Positions 1 through 10,611 of a DNA stretch of 64,000 nt are shown one piece after another. Under the pieces are notes generated by a model. That model had not been told where the DNA came from and did not search any database. It saw only the letters and a program-made list of their open reading frames with translations. Origin of the DNA: Fragum whitleyi (taxonomy: Eukaryota; Mollusca; Bivalvia; Cardiida; Cardiidae); contig OX411546.1 of NCBI GenBank assembly GCA_948146395.1, forward strand, positions 20,539,158 through 20,603,157. Reading direction: 5' to 3'. Positions within the stretch are counted from its first letter, which is position 1, and every line of letters begins with the position of its first letter. The position numbers and the translations under genes are program-made.

Positions 1-37
1 TAGTTACACAGATCACAGATGATAGTCCCAACCAAAT
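1..37 (+). CDS. WD40-repeat protein, penultimate exon (partial at window edge)
   Basis: The window opens inside an exon ending at a strong GTAAGT donor at 38-43. Read in the frame that joins the next exon, it gives VTQITDDSPNQ followed by a split ATA codon, with no stop. The phase matches the exon at 328: two bases here, one base there. The exon is cut by the window edge, so its true start is unknown. Function is inferred from the following exon. Confidence 0.6.
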
Positions 38-327
38 GTAAGTCACCTTATTGATACATAGAAATGAGTGTAAATTCTTAGAAAATAAAATAGTTTTTGT
101 GTAAAACATAAGGCATTTCTTTGTTGAAAACAGCATAATACTAGTATTTTCTCACTTATTGAACACCAAAGTCTTATCTTTTCCAACTAAGACATAATCA
201 TTGTTTTTTGGCCACTTATAAACCATAAATACAAATTGAATATACTTGGTTTAGGATGTTTTGGTCGCCTAACAATAATGATTCAATAATTACAAGAAAT
301 TTAAACTCGACTGGTTTATAATTACAG

Positions 328-592
328 ATACACAAATATGCACAAAGATTTTGTACGCAGTCTATCCTGGAGAGAGACTGGAAGCCTGTACACATGTGGT
401 TGGGATTCCAGTGTAAAACTTCACACCATTAGGGAACCAGACAACTCTTCACCAACAACAGCCATGGAGGTGAATGGGGAAAGTGTGAACAGTGAACCAG
501 TCAGTGGGAATAAATCTGTGAAGAAGACATTGAACGGATCCGGTGATAATCAACTGACTGAACATATAAAAGATGATGTAGAGTGTAGTTAG
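328..592 (+). CDS. WDR77: Last coding exon of a WD40 protein, probably methylosome subunit WDR77/MEP50
   Basis: A CAG acceptor ends at 327 and the frame runs to TAG at 590-592. The exon encodes the last WD40 blade (HKDFVRSLSW, then CGWDSSVKLHTI), followed by a ~50-residue polar tail. The combination of HxDFVR, a Trp-containing strand and a terminal GWD matches what I recall of the last blade of WDR77 (MEP50). That protein is the beta-propeller partner of PRMT5 in the methylosome, which dimethylates arginines on Sm proteins and histones. WDR89 also has a VRSxxW blade but ends differently, so it is the main alternative. The tail (from about residue 30 of this exon) is Ser/Asn/Glu rich and probably disordered. 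The upstream exons lie outside the window. I see no clear AATAAA close to the stop. Confidence 0.6.
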
Positions 593-644
593 TGCCATGT
601 AGATCAAATATACTTGTAACTAGTGCTTACAGAATTCTGTGTTA

Positions 645-790
645 AGGTAGTGGAACCATAATACTGTATTTCCACAACATTTCGGAACTCATGATCTTTC
701 AAAATGTTGACCTAGGTTTCCTTATGAAAATCATTAGGAAACCTTTGATAACACTGTTGGCAGTTAATTTCTTCCAAAATGTGTCGATCT
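645..790. repeat. MITE-like repeat, copy 1 (AAGGTAGTGGA family)
   Basis: It shares the ordered motifs AAGGTAGTGGA, CAACATTTCGGAACTCATGA, CATTAGGAAA and AACACTGTT with copies at 2259-2411 and 2579-2704. All lie in the WDR77-like gene's 3' flank. Boundaries are approximate. Confidence 0.45.
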
Positions 791-927
791 ATTCAGGGTC
801 TGCTACCTTAATCAAGATTTCGTTTTCTCTTAGCCTGCTAAACTTGAATTTCGTTTCAAACAATTTGCAAATTTTTGGGTCATTTTGAGCCTTCTGGTTC
901 AAGTTTTTCTCACACTTTAGTAGATAG

Positions 928-981
928 TGTAGGCTAAGATCAGCCTGCACATCTGTGCAGGCAGATCTTAGACTAAACTGT
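928..981. repeat. Palindromic repeat, GACTAAGATCAG family
   Basis: The arms GGCTAAGATCAGCCTGCACA and TGTGCAGGCAGATCTTAGAC form a near-perfect hairpin. Related palindromes occur at 16407, 17563, 22112 and 29336. Confidence 0.6.
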
Positions 982-2258
982 CTGCTAAAGCTTTGCGTAC
1001 AGCAGGAATTCGAAGCAAATAGAATAATAAGGGTCAAGTATTTGACTTGTGTAATTACAAGTTATTATCAATGCAAAATTTACAGTTTAAGTTGTACAGT
1101 TGGAATGCATAAACAATTGCAATTGCAATTTCTAACCTGATTTAAAAACTTATGTGTGAAAAGTGCATACAACTCCCCTGGATTATTAAAGTCACAACAT
1201 TTATATAAGTTAGTGGTGGAAGTTTATTCAAGGCTACTGATTTTTTAGGATGTTGAAAAATGGCAAAAAAATTTCATAGTCCAAACCAAAACCAAATATG
1301 AAATATGAATAATAACAATTAACCCGAGCAGAAGCCTCCTCATTAATGTACATGTATATTTGGTCAACAAAATGTTCTGATGGGGAAAAATGCATCTACC
1401 CAATGAAGATGGCATTGATTTTGTGGGGAGTAGACTTATATAAGAGGCTTCAAGATATTCGAAAATCAAGTAAAAAATGGTCAATTTTGTCAATTGGAAA
1501 GGGGTCATGGTTGTATTAGAACAAAGGGCTCTATGAGAATAATTAAGGTATATCTGGAATCTAATAGACTATACATATATATTGTTTCTTACACCAATTA
1601 GTTAGGGATCTGATGGTTGACTGGCACCATAAAGGTCCCGGGTTCCAAAAGTAGCGTAAAAACCCACTCAAAACAAGCAAACAATTGACTTACACTATTC
1701 CTTGTACAGGCCACAACCAATCCTGTTGATCAGGACATAACTTGACACTGGAATATTCTGGATATTATAACCACCAACTACAAAGTAAAGGGAGCAGTGT
1801 TTTATCTAGGATTTCAAAAATGTGGGGGATTTCAGCACAAATATTGACACAATTGAGAAATGTGGTAATTCATGCTCTTAGGTTAAAGTGAAAAATCCCG
1901 ACAAATCTAGAAAATATGGGGGATTTTTGGAACACGTGGGAGAATTCCCTAATCCCCCTGCTTAGAATAAACTAAAGGAAGTATATTGGTTTTACCTTGT
2001 CTGTCCATCCATCTGTCTGTCTGTCCATACACCTTTTTTTCCGGACTCTAACTCACAAACAAAATGACTTAGAATCATGAACTTTAAGGCAATTGTTGCT
2101 CATGATCGAAGGAGGTGCCCTATTGTTTTGTGGTCGTAAAGGTCTGAGGTCAAGGTCACAATTGAAACTTTGAAAACTTTCCAGAACTGGGGAATAGCCC
2201 TGGTGCCTGTAGGGAGGGTTTTAGTCCACTAGTGACAGATCTAAGTTCTTTCATTCAG

Positions 2259-2411
2259 GTAGTGGACCCTTGATAGTTCTGCAACATTTCGGAAGTCATG
2301 ATCATTCACATAGTTAAATGTGGTTTCCTAATGAAATCATTAGGAAATCTTGGTTAACACTGTTTAAGTTCATGACTTCAGAAATGTTGCGGAACTTTTA
2401 CGGATCCATCT
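2259..2411. repeat. MITE-like repeat, copy 2 (AAGGTAGTGGA family)
   Basis: It begins GGTAGTGGACCCTTGATAGT and ends with the rough inverse (GTTGCGGAACTTTTACGGATCC). The internal palindrome CCTAATGAAATCATTAGG lies at the centre. Confidence 0.5.
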
Positions 2412-2578
2412 CTTTAATATTTATTGTTTCTGTATGAAAAAATTCGTTTTCTTGCCCCGGCATCCCAATTTTTGTTTAAACCAGAAATAAGGTATAGATG
2501 AAAGCCGAAAACACCCTTTTAACATCATTGTCTCTGTTTTGGGTATTTATCTACATATAAATGGTTTTGAGACAATTT

Positions 2579-2704
2579 AAGGTAGAGGACCTGAAATATT
2601 TTTGCAACATTTCAGAATTCATGATCTTTCACAAATGAAAATGAAAATCATAAAGAAATCTTGGTTATCACTTGGTTTCGACTACTATGGGTCCATAACC
2701 TTAA
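2579..2704. repeat. MITE-like repeat, copy 3 with TTAA-flanked terminal inverted repeats
   Basis: The left end TTAAGGTAGAGGACC and the right end GGGTCCATAACCTTAA are inverted relative to each other. The centre resembles copies 1 and 2. TTAA at both outer edges could be a target-site duplication or part of the terminal repeat. Confidence 0.5.
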
Positions 2705-3135
2705 ATGAGTTCATGATATGGAGAATTCATGAGTATTTAAAACTAAATACCAATTAACTCCTTTGATTTGTAAATTTAGTTGCGATTCTATGTAAAATTA
2801 TGTCTTTGGTGGACTTCTATATAGATTGACTTTGGTTTTTAAAATGTGATCCCCTGTACAAAACTGATGGAACTCTTAAGATCTAAGAAGTATCCAGACT
2901 AAATTCTGGATGGTGTTTGCAGGGCGATAAACCCTGCATTCAACACAAAAAACGTTTGTAAAATGTTTGAAAAATGATGAACAGCTTTTCATGTGCATTC
3001 ACTTGCAAAGCAGGTTTTTCTAAATGTTCACGAACCTTGACTTGAATCCTGAATGCAGGACAATTAGGTTTTAAGCTTTTGATCTTTGGAGACTTACTTA
3101 TGAAACAATTTCATTTTTGTGTTGATGTGTCAACA

Positions 3136-3236
3136 AATAAAGTCTGATGGGGGAGAAGTTATATGCACAGAAAATTCCTAGGGCGGAGCCCGAGGAATTT
3201 GCTTGGTATATAACTCCTCCCCCTTCAGAATTTATT
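3136..3236. repeat. Imperfect 100 bp palindrome
   Basis: The left arm (AATAAAGTCTGATGGGGGAG, then AGTTATAT) and the right arm (ATATAACTCCTCCCCC, then TTCAGAATTTATT) are inverted copies. They flank a centre with GGGCGGAGCCC. Confidence 0.6.
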
Positions 3237-3556
3237 CGTGGAAACAGATTTAACCAGATTTGTCTTACCAAACTTTAAAAAATACATGAGCCTTATCTGG
3301 TTTACTTAGTTTGGCGCTATTCTGTCAGTCTTGAGATCTAGTTCTGATTTGGACAAATTTCAACTCTAAGAGTAGATTTGAGTATACTTTATGCTTAAGT
3401 CACATAATAAGCAGTAATGCCGACACATCGGCACTTCCTATTTTTCATCTGCCAACAAGTCAAAAATAACGTCAGCCGGGCGCCAGCTATATCACTTAAT
3501 CAGGACAAAATATTTCTTTTGCGGTCACATAAAACACGGCTAATATGACAATGTCT

Positions 3557-3629
3557 TACAGAAAAGTTGTCTGCAATGTGTACAAAATTGGCCGGCTGTT
3601 TTTGTACACATTGCAGACAACTTTTCTGT
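3557..3629. repeat. Near-perfect palindrome with 30 bp arms
   Basis: ACAGAAAAGTTGTCTGCAAT..GTACAAAA is followed by an ~11 bp GC-rich spacer (TTGGCCGGCTG) and then its reverse complement. This would extrude as a stable cruciform. Confidence 0.7.
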
Positions 3630-3747
3630 CCATTTCATTTCTATTTGGTAAAGTCGACTAGTAGACGATTTGCCAGCAGCAATTAGTCTTTGATAAAATA
3701 TTGTCTTCCACAATTCTAAATGACGTTGCCAACTAGTCGGCAGGTTG

Positions 3748-5052
3748 TACCTTGAAGATAAAGCTCACCGACGCGTCTCCGATCTCAGAAAAATGCACTA
3801 TTGAATCGGCTGAGGCACCGATCAGTCACCGACTAGTTGTCGATTTGAGCATCGATTCCACTAAAAGACTTTGTCACCACATGGCTGCCGCGTCGCGTTT
3901 ATGTGACACTAGTTTAAAAGAAACGACCGATTTTTGGCTCAGATCAAATATAAAATAATTAAGTAACCAAAATTTATGCTTCAAAGTAAAGTGATATTTT
4001 TGTTCCCTTTTGTATTACAAAGTCTGTATCTATTAAATGATGAAACAATTTTCTACGTGACTTTGTTTTGCCTGCAGCGAGCAACACACACTAGGGTTGT
4101 GATAATACTGTCCGGATAACGTCGATAAACAAGAAATGATACAGTTATGTGACAAAAAAATATGCATTTGATATGACAGTTATTATCCATTATCTTTCCA
4201 TGAGAGAGCCAATTGTACAAAAAATAAATATTGACTTTACACACTAACAAAAACCGTGGACAATAGCTAACGGCGCATAATTCATGCCATAGAGAACATT
4301 CTCTCAAAACCTCATACATAAAAGGTTTAGTACAAGAATATTCTAAGTATCTATACAGTGTATAGATACTTAGTACAGTCTTGCACAAAGCATAGCAGAA
4401 TTATAACTCCACGATGCCGTCTTCATCGAGGGAAGAGGGTCATGACCTTATAAGCTTTAAGCTATGCCTTTGTGATCTTTAAATAGCTATTAAATCAAAG
4501 TTCTCTGGTAGTCAGACTCTATTATAGACAATCGACGTCATTTATTATCATCTCCGTAAAAGGTATCTATCTTCTTATCATTTCAATATCTATCAGAAAC
4601 TCCTCTTTCCATTCAGAAAACCATCTGCGCCCATCAGAAACTTAATACATGTGTAGTTTTAAACGTTATTTTGCACCCTTAGAAGCAGATGTGTGTGTGT
4701 GTGGGGGGGGGGGGAATATTGGTATGTACTTGTCGGTCGGTAGGTTTGCCTGGAGCATATCTCAAAAACTTTGCAAGCTAAAATCGTGATATTTCACAGG
4801 TGAATAGATCTGATTGATGAGAAGACAGTGCAGTGCACCATAGCTGTACTCATCATTTTTTTTTTTGAAGAAATAATCATAGACCAAATTATCGAAATCT
4901 TAAAATCACAAGAATTTCACCCGTAAAAGGTGAAACAATATATACAAAAAAAGAGAGTATAGAAATGCCATGGTCCATTTAGACTAATTCCAATGTTGAA
5001 TATAATCAAAGCTTCATACATGAGTTGACAATATGACCAGTCTGTTTGTCAG
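3748..5052 (+). repeat. Segmental duplication, copy 1
   Basis: It runs from CTTGAAGATAAAGCTCACCG to CATGAGTTGACAATATGACC and matches 5466-6729 in order and orientation throughout, with scattered substitutions and small indels. It includes an embedded dispersed repeat at about 4690-4980 (the poly-G/'tgcaagctaaaatc' family), so that element was present before the duplication. No coding capacity recognised. Confidence 0.75.
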
Positions 5053-5465
5053 GTCTCAAGGATGTACACTATTGAAAATGGAAAGTATTCATGCTATATC
5101 ACGGATAAAGGGGCCTTAATGACAATTTTTTGTTTACACTCTAGAAGCCACAAATATGGTCCAATCATCATGAAACTTGGTCAGAATGTGTGTTATGTCA
5201 TGAGGGTGAACTCTTTTTGAAAATGGGAAGGATCCGTGCCATAGCATGAGAAAAGAGGCCTTAATGACAATTTTCTTGTAAGAGCTCCAGACGCCACAAA
5301 TAAGGTCCAATCTTCATGAAACTTGGTCAAAATGTTTGCCAGGTCACAAGAATGAATTCTGTTGAAAATAGGAAGGTTCATGCCATATCACAGGAAAAGG
5401 AGTCTTGATAATGATTTACTTGAAATATCAGGTGAGCGATTAAGGGCCCTTAGGGTCCTCTTGTT
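5053..5465 (+). repeat. 3' part of an AGCTCACCTGAGC-family dispersed element
   Basis: It contains two to three ~120 bp tandem units with 'ccacaaatatggtccaat..catgaaacttggtcag', and ends with the hairpin AAGGGCCCTTAGGGTCCTCTTGTT, as do the fuller copies at 22327, 26862 and 41588. Confidence 0.55.
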
Positions 5466-6729
5466 AACTTGAAGATAAAACTCACCGACGCGCCTCCGAT
5501 CTCAGAAGAATGCACTATTGAATAGGCTGATGCACCGATCAGTGGCCGACTAGTTGTCGATTTTAGCATCCACAAAAAGACTTTGTCACCACTTGGCTGC
5601 CGCGTCAGAGCATTTAAGTGACACTAGTTTAAGAAATATAACCGATTGTTGGCCCAGATCAAATATAAAATAATGCAGTAACCAAAACTTGTGCTTTAAT
5701 GTAAGGTGATATTTTGTTCCCTTTTGAATTACAAAGTCTGTATCTATTATTAAATGATGAAATAATTTTCTAAGTGACTTTGTTTTGCTTGGATTGAGCA
5801 ACACACACGAGGGTTGTGCAAATACTGTCCGGATTTCGCCAATAAACTAAAAATAATACTGTTATACGACAAAAAATATGCATTTGATAGGACAGTTATT
5901 ATGCGCTATCTTTCCATGAGAGAACCAATTGTATAAAGAATAAATATTGACTTTACACACTAAAAACCCGTGGACAATAGCTAGCGACGCACGAATCATA
6001 CCACAGAGAACGTTCTCTCAAAACCTCGTACATGAAAGGTTTAGCACAAGAATATACTAAGTATCTGTACAATGTATAGACACTTAGTACAGTTTACGTA
6101 AAGCCTCGACACGTGCATAGCAGAATTATAACTCCAAGATGCTGTCTTCATCGAGGGAAGAGGGTCATAATCTTATAAGCTTTTAGCTATGCCTTTGTGA
6201 TCTTTCAATAGGTATTATATCAAAGTTCTCAGGTAGTGAGACTCTATAGACAATCGACGTCATTTATTATCCTCCCCGTAAAAGCTATCTATCTAATTAT
6301 CATTTCTTTCTCTTCCAGGAACTCTTTTCATTAAGAAAATCGCCTGCGCATAGAAACTTAATACATGTTTAGTTTCAAACGCCATTATGTTCCCCTTCGA
6401 AGAAGAGGGGGTATATTGCTTTCCACTTGTCAGTCTGTAGGTTTGCCTGTAGCATATATCATAAAGTATGCAAGCTAGAATCAGGAATTTTCACAGATGG
6501 ATAGAATTCATTGAGGGAAAAGTGGAGTGCATCAAAACTTATAATCATATTTTAGGACGAAATAATCATAGACCAAAGTATCGAAATCTTAAATGACGTC
6601 GTCACAAGAATTTCACCTGAAAAGGGTGAAAAAATATACAAATAAAAGAGTAGAGAAATGCCTTGTCCGACTGTCGATTATAATTAAAGCTTCATACATG
6701 AGTTGACAGTAGGACCAGTCTGCTTCCCA
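5466..6729 (+). repeat. Segmental duplication, copy 2
   Basis: Direct repeat of 3748-5052, offset by about 1.7 kb. The homology stops exactly where the 186 bp MITE at 6730 begins. Confidence 0.75.
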
Positions 6730-6915
6730 GGGGCCTGTTTCACCAAAATACTTAAGACGCATTTTTTGCGTACCGATGACCTACAACATATTCAGGACAA
6801 AAATCACGTATCACCAATCTTTCAATACCTAGGTAACGTGATTGTTGTTGTAACTGTTTCGAAAGTCGTCAGTAAGACAAAAATATGTCTTAAATGTTTT
6901 TATGAAACTGGCCCC
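6730..6915. mobile_element. 186 bp MITE, copy 1 (GGGGCC-TGTTTCA terminal repeats)
   Basis: It starts GGGGCCTGTTTCACCAAAAT and ends with the inverse of GGGGCCAGTTTCATAAAAAC. A second copy of the same 186 bp length lies at 43462-43647. No coding capacity. Confidence 0.7.
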
Positions 6916-7228
6916 TGGATACTCGTTTCCATGACAGCTGTGCATGCGTTCTGCTGGAGGAAGAACAAAAGTTGACAGTCATTCTTGGACTGATATTGAG
7001 CCTGGTTGCTTTGGAAATGAATTTTTGCGAGGCGAAAGCCAAATAAGTCTTGATTAGTTTGCATCAAGCCTCATTTTAATATTTTACGCTACAATCATGG
7101 CGGCGGTTATAGAACTTATGTTCGATTCCTGTTAATTCCTCCTGACATATAGGAGTTAATTGGACAAATGAAATCAAGGAGTCCAAGCTCAAAGTAAGGA
7201 GTCCTAATTTTCATAATGGGAGAACATT

Positions 7229-7278
7229 GTGGTAAAGAAGAAATTGCTTCTTATAAGCAATTTCTTCTTTTCCACTAT
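7229..7278. repeat. Short hairpin palindrome
   Basis: GTGGTAAAGAAGAAATTGCT, a short loop, and AGCAATTTCTTCTTTTCCAC form an almost perfect 20 bp stem. Confidence 0.65.
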
Positions 7279-7725
7279 GTTCTTCCAAAGAAGAATTGGG
7301 TTTTCTTTCAAAACACTACAGGATACGTGTAAATGTTTTCTTCAACAACTTTTGTAGTAAAATGATCTACTGTTTTGGCAAGTGTTAGAAAGGATGCTGC
7401 TCTATGCATTCGTTTTTCAATGCATTCTCATATGACCCTTGGGGTCAATCGGACTCCTTACTTGCAAATGGAAGGAGTCCCAAATGTTAAACAAGGAGTC
7501 TCAGACTCCCCTTAATGTCGAACTCTGGTACTGTTATTAATTCCTTTCCTAGCCTCTAGAACCAACCCCCTTTAGATTAACGATTTTCTACTCATTGGTA
7601 GGAGACGGCCAGAGTCATAAGAGATGTGTCACGGCTAGCAAGGACTCTCAATATTACACGTATTTTTAAGATCTGTGCCGCTAGAGATCGACTCTCTGAT
7701 CCCGTATTGAAGAATAGGAGTCTGT

Positions 7726-7964
7726 GGCCCGTTTAACTAACACTCTTACGAAGAAATTAATTGTAAGTCAAAATCACAAATCGGACCGGTGTTTTCATTC
7801 ATTGTTAGATTCTGCCTTGCAATATCTCATTCGAATCGTCTTTAGAAGACGTTTCAAATGAGATGATCCTTGGCATAATTCCATATTTAGTTACTACTGT
7901 AGAAGCAACTTTAATTTTTGACTTGCGCTAAAAATGATCGTAAGATGGTAAGTAAAACAGGCCC
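7726..7964. mobile_element. ~239 bp MITE with GGCC(T/C)GTTT terminal repeats
   Basis: It starts GGCCCGTTTAACTAACACTC and ends GGTAAGTAAAACAGGCCC. Subterminal CTTACGA / CGTAAG are inverted too. It contains the hairpin core GAATCGTCTTTAGAAGACG. Related copies lie at 43645-43876 (same architecture) and about 22190-22325 (internal part). Confidence 0.6.
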
Positions 7965-9751
7965 AAGCTGTTGCGCTACCAACTACACTACATAGACAGT
8001 TGTCGGACATTTCTTACAAGCCTCGTTGTTGTAACTATGTGCCATGGTATGTGCATTGGTGCGTATGTGTGTCCGCCCAGATTTATGCTGAGCATAGCCC
8101 CTACAGTAATGGGTGGATTTCAAAATAATATCTCTCCCGCATTATTAGGAGATTTGCAACATGAAATTATTGTTTTAATGGCATCAGGGACTCTCAATAC
8201 AGGGGTCTCTCTTTTAGTTGGATAAGAATAAATTGTTTTAAACACATTTATTTCTCTTTGTGTGTCTCGTAATTCAATAAGTGGTAGTAGTTGGATTAAT
8301 GATAACCGTCAAGGATTGAAATGTTGCAAATCGCGTTAACACCAATACAGAGTTTAGGTTAGTTCTAAATCTGTTAAGTTTATTCACAGTGGCGGACTCA
8401 GAGGGTGTTTCGGATGCTTCAAACGACCCCCGTTGTAGCCAAATTATTTCATTTTTATGCAGGAATTCAATTAACCCTTCTGCCATTCACGACATATTCC
8501 TGTTGTGAATAATTTTTCATTATTTTCCAACGATCTTATATATCTCTAAAGTCTTAATTATTTCTTGATACGATGACATAACTTTCGATTCAAACATATG
8601 AATATTATTGGTCGTACAGTCGTGCATAAAAATGAACGTCGCGTTTCGGCGTGTTTTCAACAGAAGATGTTGCCATTACGGTGGACTTGTATAAGTTCGA
8701 ACAAAACATCTTAATGTTAATTTCTGATTTAAGATTATTTTTTCAATCGATTCCATAGTCATAAACGCGTAAAAAAATATAGGCCTATAATTTGATACAA
8801 GTCATGTGTTATTTAACGAATGTATATGATAATTACGCTGTTTCCCTTGATTATTCCAGGTGAACATTCTCATAGTGCGGGTGCTTTATTTGCATTGGGT
8901 TTAAGGCTAGTATTATCAATTCCTTTAGTCATACCAAGCTTACTGTTTTGACATTCTCAAGGTTCCAAGATTTTTAGCTCGACTGGCCGAAGCCCAACGG
9001 GGATATTGTCATTGCGCTGTGTCCGTCGTGTGTCAGTGCGTCCGGTCGTAAACTTTTCTTAAAAAATCTTATCAGAAACTACGGATGAATTTCAACCAAT
9101 CTTCACATGAGCCTTTTGATCACCCCCTTCAAAGTTGTTCAAGGTTTCTGTTTCCAATGTAGAACAATGCTTTAATGGGCTGGGCTAATTTTCATATATG
9201 GTATAATATGTCACTTTTCTCATAATCTCAACAGCTGGTTATTGAACCAAATTTCACTTAAGTGATCCTTGGGTAACCCTTTATCATTCTGCAAAAAAGA
9301 CTTGTGATCAGATGAATGATATGTATTTTATGGGTGGAGGTCATTTCTCTATATGTTATACAGTGGAAACTTTGAAAATCGTTTTCTCAGAATCTATAGT
9401 TGGATATCAACCAAATTTCACTAGAATGATCTTTGGGTGACCAATAGGAGAGTTGATTGTTATTGTTTATTTTGAGAATTTCCCGCGCATGCGCATTACT
9501 GGTAGGCAAAAAGAGTCAGATCTCTATGCGAGATGACAATTAAAACTGATTTAAAATCAACCGTTCATTTAAATTTAAGATAAAAAGAAAATTAAATTTT
9601 ATTTGTATGGATGTTTCCCTTTAATGATCAATCGATATTTAGGGAATCTCTTACGTAATAGCCCTAATAAGCTTCCCGAGATTAGACTATTTCGTCCGAC
9701 TTATTGAATGAAGTTGCCATCGACGATAGATCTTTTAGCCATTTAGAATTA
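7965..9751. other. Intergenic; no gene seen
   Basis: Short open frames lack recognisable domains. Positions 8974-9470 hold a dispersed repeat beginning TAGCTCGACTGGCCGAAGCC with '(a)aatttcact..tgatc' internal units, similar in style to the other hairpin-ended families. Confidence 0.4.
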
Positions 9752-10611
9752 CAGTAAAGTCTCGGTAGTTCGTATCTCAAGGGACCGGGACAATTTATAC
9801 GAACTAAACGTAGTACGAACCAACCAATGTCAAGCGGTTGGTAGTTTTTTAATGGCTCAGATCGGACATGGTCTTAAGGTATCCTATATTTGTGTCTTTA
9901 TTCTAAGGTTCTATGGAATATGTTTTAAATTAAGTTCTAACGAGACCCTTTTGTAGAGAGTAAGGACGCAACAAATCTCACTTGAACAATGATCATTTTT
10001 CTTTTTGTCCATATTTAAATCCTAAAAAAGTAATTTCGGCATTTATTACATGCCAAATATTAACTACATCTGAGTATTTTCCCTTTAGATCAAATCACTT
10101 TGAGTACTCATTCAGTGGACGATGATATCTCGGCATGACGATGAATCTGTGTGGAAGTCAAGTTGACAATCAAGTCTACGAAGATTTGCACATTCATTTA
10201 TGCATGATTGATATGAGAAAGAAGACGAAATACAATAATTAAGGTCACTGATTGATCCTTTATTCGATTAAACCCGCCAAAATTTACAAATCAAACAAAG
10301 CTTGTAAAAATTGATGCAAACAATAACTTCGATTAATACCAATCAACAGGTGTGAAAATCAAGTATTTCTATTGTAACACATAGGACAACTATTGATCGC
10401 ATAAATCACACCTACGGATTAAACATATTAATTTGTGTTATTTAGAAACTCTCGGGACTTGACACAGGCTACGAACTACGAACCACCGACGTGCGAATTA
10501 CTCGGAGCCTTCTTACAAAGATAAAGAAGGAAGAAAATCGGGACCAAAGAATGTATACGAACCAACACATACCTACGAACCACCGACGTACGAACGACTA
10601 AGATTTTACTG
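9752..10611. mobile_element. 860 bp non-autonomous pogo/Tc1-mariner-like DNA transposon
   Basis: The left terminus CAGTAAAGTCTCGGTAGTTC and the right terminus (reverse complement CAGTAAAATCTTAGTCGTTC) form terminal inverted repeats. The element is flanked on both sides by TA, the target-site duplication of the Tc1/mariner/pogo superfamily. Tandem 'tacgaaccaccgacgt' units near the right end repeat part of the terminus. No transposase frame is present, so it would need a transposase in trans. Confidence 0.75.

Larger units (their letters stand above)
593..3747. other. Intergenic, repeat-rich; no gene seen
   Basis: Short open frames here have no recognisable domains or splice structure. The interval holds small inverted-repeat elements (listed separately), a fragment of the Clp-style 'actctaactc..aaggtcaaggtcac' dispersed repeat near 1980-2240, and a likely internally deleted SINE near 1600-1690, where a B-box-like CCCGGGTTCC is followed by a 'ccactcaaaacaagcaaac' tail. 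Confidence 0.5.

Noticed and set aside
4053..4388. 111-codon minus-strand frame
   Set aside because: The frame is not kept in the duplicated copy at 5.8-6.1 kb, so it is not under coding selection.
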